From IMG/VR virus record IMGVR_UViG_3300037054_000175, positions 1 through 21,263 of that record: DNA of 21,263 bases. The stretch is one strand, 5' to 3'. A program made the position numbers and the translations under genes. Source of the DNA: a virus. Below are positions 20,907 to 21,263 of this stretch, one piece after another. Positions within the stretch are counted from its first letter, which is position 1, and every line of letters starts with the position of its first letter. The notes beneath the pieces were generated by a model. That model saw nothing but the letters and a program-made list of their open reading frames with translations, did no database searches and was not told where the DNA came from.

Positions 20907-21263
20907 ATGGCGAACGTCAAGTTCACCATCAACCGCAACGACATCTCACCGAAGCTTTCGGGCATGGCAAGCGTGGCCCATCATCCGGCGCCCGTCTTCC
21001 GTTCCATGGGAATGGCGCTGATGAGCCTCACCACGGGCAACTTCAATTCCGCCGGAGCCCAGTACCGTCCCACGCCCTGGCCGGCGAAGAAAGACGGCTC
21101 GCCTGCTACGCTCAAAAAGAGCGGCCTGCTCTGGCATTCATTCCATCTGTCGGTGAGCGACACGGGAGCTACGCTGAGCAATCCAACGCCCTACGCGGCC
21201 CGTCACCAGTTTGGCGATCGCGGCTATGTGCCCGGGAAAAAAGTTGGCACGGTGAAAACCAAG
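20907..21263 (+). CDS. Virion morphogenesis protein (Mu gpG-like), 3' end outside window
   Basis: 119 codons are present and the frame is still open at the right edge. WPAKKDGSPATLKKSGLLWH, SFHLSVSDTGATLSNPTPYA and ARHQFGDRG follow the PF05069 pattern (an aromatic/Pro segment, K...L..sG.L..S, then 'YA..HQfG'), the Mu gpG tail-completion/virion morphogenesis family. Mu also places this gene right after the gpF-type gene. The Mu protein is about 156 residues, so perhaps a quarter is missing. Translation probably depends on the preceding hairpin. Confidence 0.85.
   Translation, partial: MANVKFTINRNDISPKLSGMASVAHHPAPVFRSMGMALMSLTTGNFNSAGAQYRPTPWPAKKDGSPATLKKSGLLWHSFHLSVSDTGATLSNPTPYAARHQFGDRGYVPGKKVGTVKTK

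Larger units (their letters stand above)
1142..21263 (+). mobile_element. Mu-like transposable (pro)phage, left part, right end outside window
   Basis: The order repressor (-), small HTH regulator, MuA-type transposase, MuB-type ATPase, Gam, lysis genes, DUF3486-type small terminase, large terminase, DUF935 portal, gpF-type head protein and gpG-type morphogenesis protein is the order of Mu-like phages. No integrase/tyrosine recombinase gene is seen, as expected for a phage that integrates by transposition. The left boundary is given at the 3' end of the repressor gene because the terminal dinucleotide and transposase sites could not be fixed; the true end should lie between about 895 and 1141, or further left if the Sel1 gene is phage cargo. 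Protease, major head and tail genes lie beyond the right edge. Confidence 0.9.

Noticed and set aside
1-21263. CRISPR arrays, rRNA or tRNA genes, IS elements with terminal inverted repeats.
   Set aside because: None seen by reading; the only tandem repeats are the short GAATGGGTC pairs.

Overview
The window holds the left (early) part and the first head genes of a Mu-like transposable prophage or phage. The evidence is the gene order: divergent repressor / small HTH regulator, DDE transposase (MuA-like), AAA+ target-capture ATPase (MuB-like), Gam, a lysis block, DUF3486-type small terminase, large terminase, DUF935 portal (Mu gp29), SPP1 gp7/Mu gpF minor head protein and the start of a Mu gpG virion-morphogenesis gene that runs off the right edge. 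Almost all phage genes lie on the + strand, GC is high, and many neighbours overlap as ATGA, GTGA or TAATG. The host is probably a Verrucomicrobiota-like, Gram-negative bacterium. That rests on the Sel1-type secreted protein at the left edge and the character of the hypothetical genes, so it is an inference.

Layout. (i) 1-1140: probable host flank or left-end DNA, lower in GC, with one minus-strand secreted Sel1-repeat gene, two sets of tandem GAATGGGTC repeats and a perfect 26-bp palindrome. The exact phage left end was not resolved. (ii) 1142-2330: the lysis-lysogeny switch. A minus-strand HTH repressor faces a small Ner-like HTH gene. Between them two GTCAT-N3-ATGAC operator sites lie 21 bp apart under two face-to-face promoters. 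Two small genes follow, one encoding a 44-residue membrane protein. (iii) 2347-6278: DUF3102-like protein, transposase and transposition ATPase. (iv) 6275-12094: early accessory genes, including an AP2-like DNA-binding protein, a stand-alone DnaA domain-IV-like protein, Gam, winged-helix/HTH proteins, a DUF5131 (Gp37/Gp68) protein and an ASCH-domain protein. The block ends at a candidate terminator near 12125-12163. (v) 12176-14098: presumed lysis module: holin-like protein, Sec-exported beta-rich protein, YiiX/NlpC-P60-type cysteine amidase and a membrane-anchored coiled-coil protein. (vi) 14101-21263: packaging and head genes.

The genes fit a Mu-type life cycle: the repressor holds the early operon off; on induction the transposase and its ATPase replicate the genome by transposition, Gam shields ends from nucleases, and the late genes package and lyse. 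The points most worth a second look are the switch region with an apparently leaderless Ner-like gene, the DnaA-domain protein, the in-frame TAA that separates the minor head protein from a zinc-metallopeptidase (HEIGH) domain in the same frame, and a GNRA-capped hairpin that hides the ribosome binding site of the gpG-like gene.
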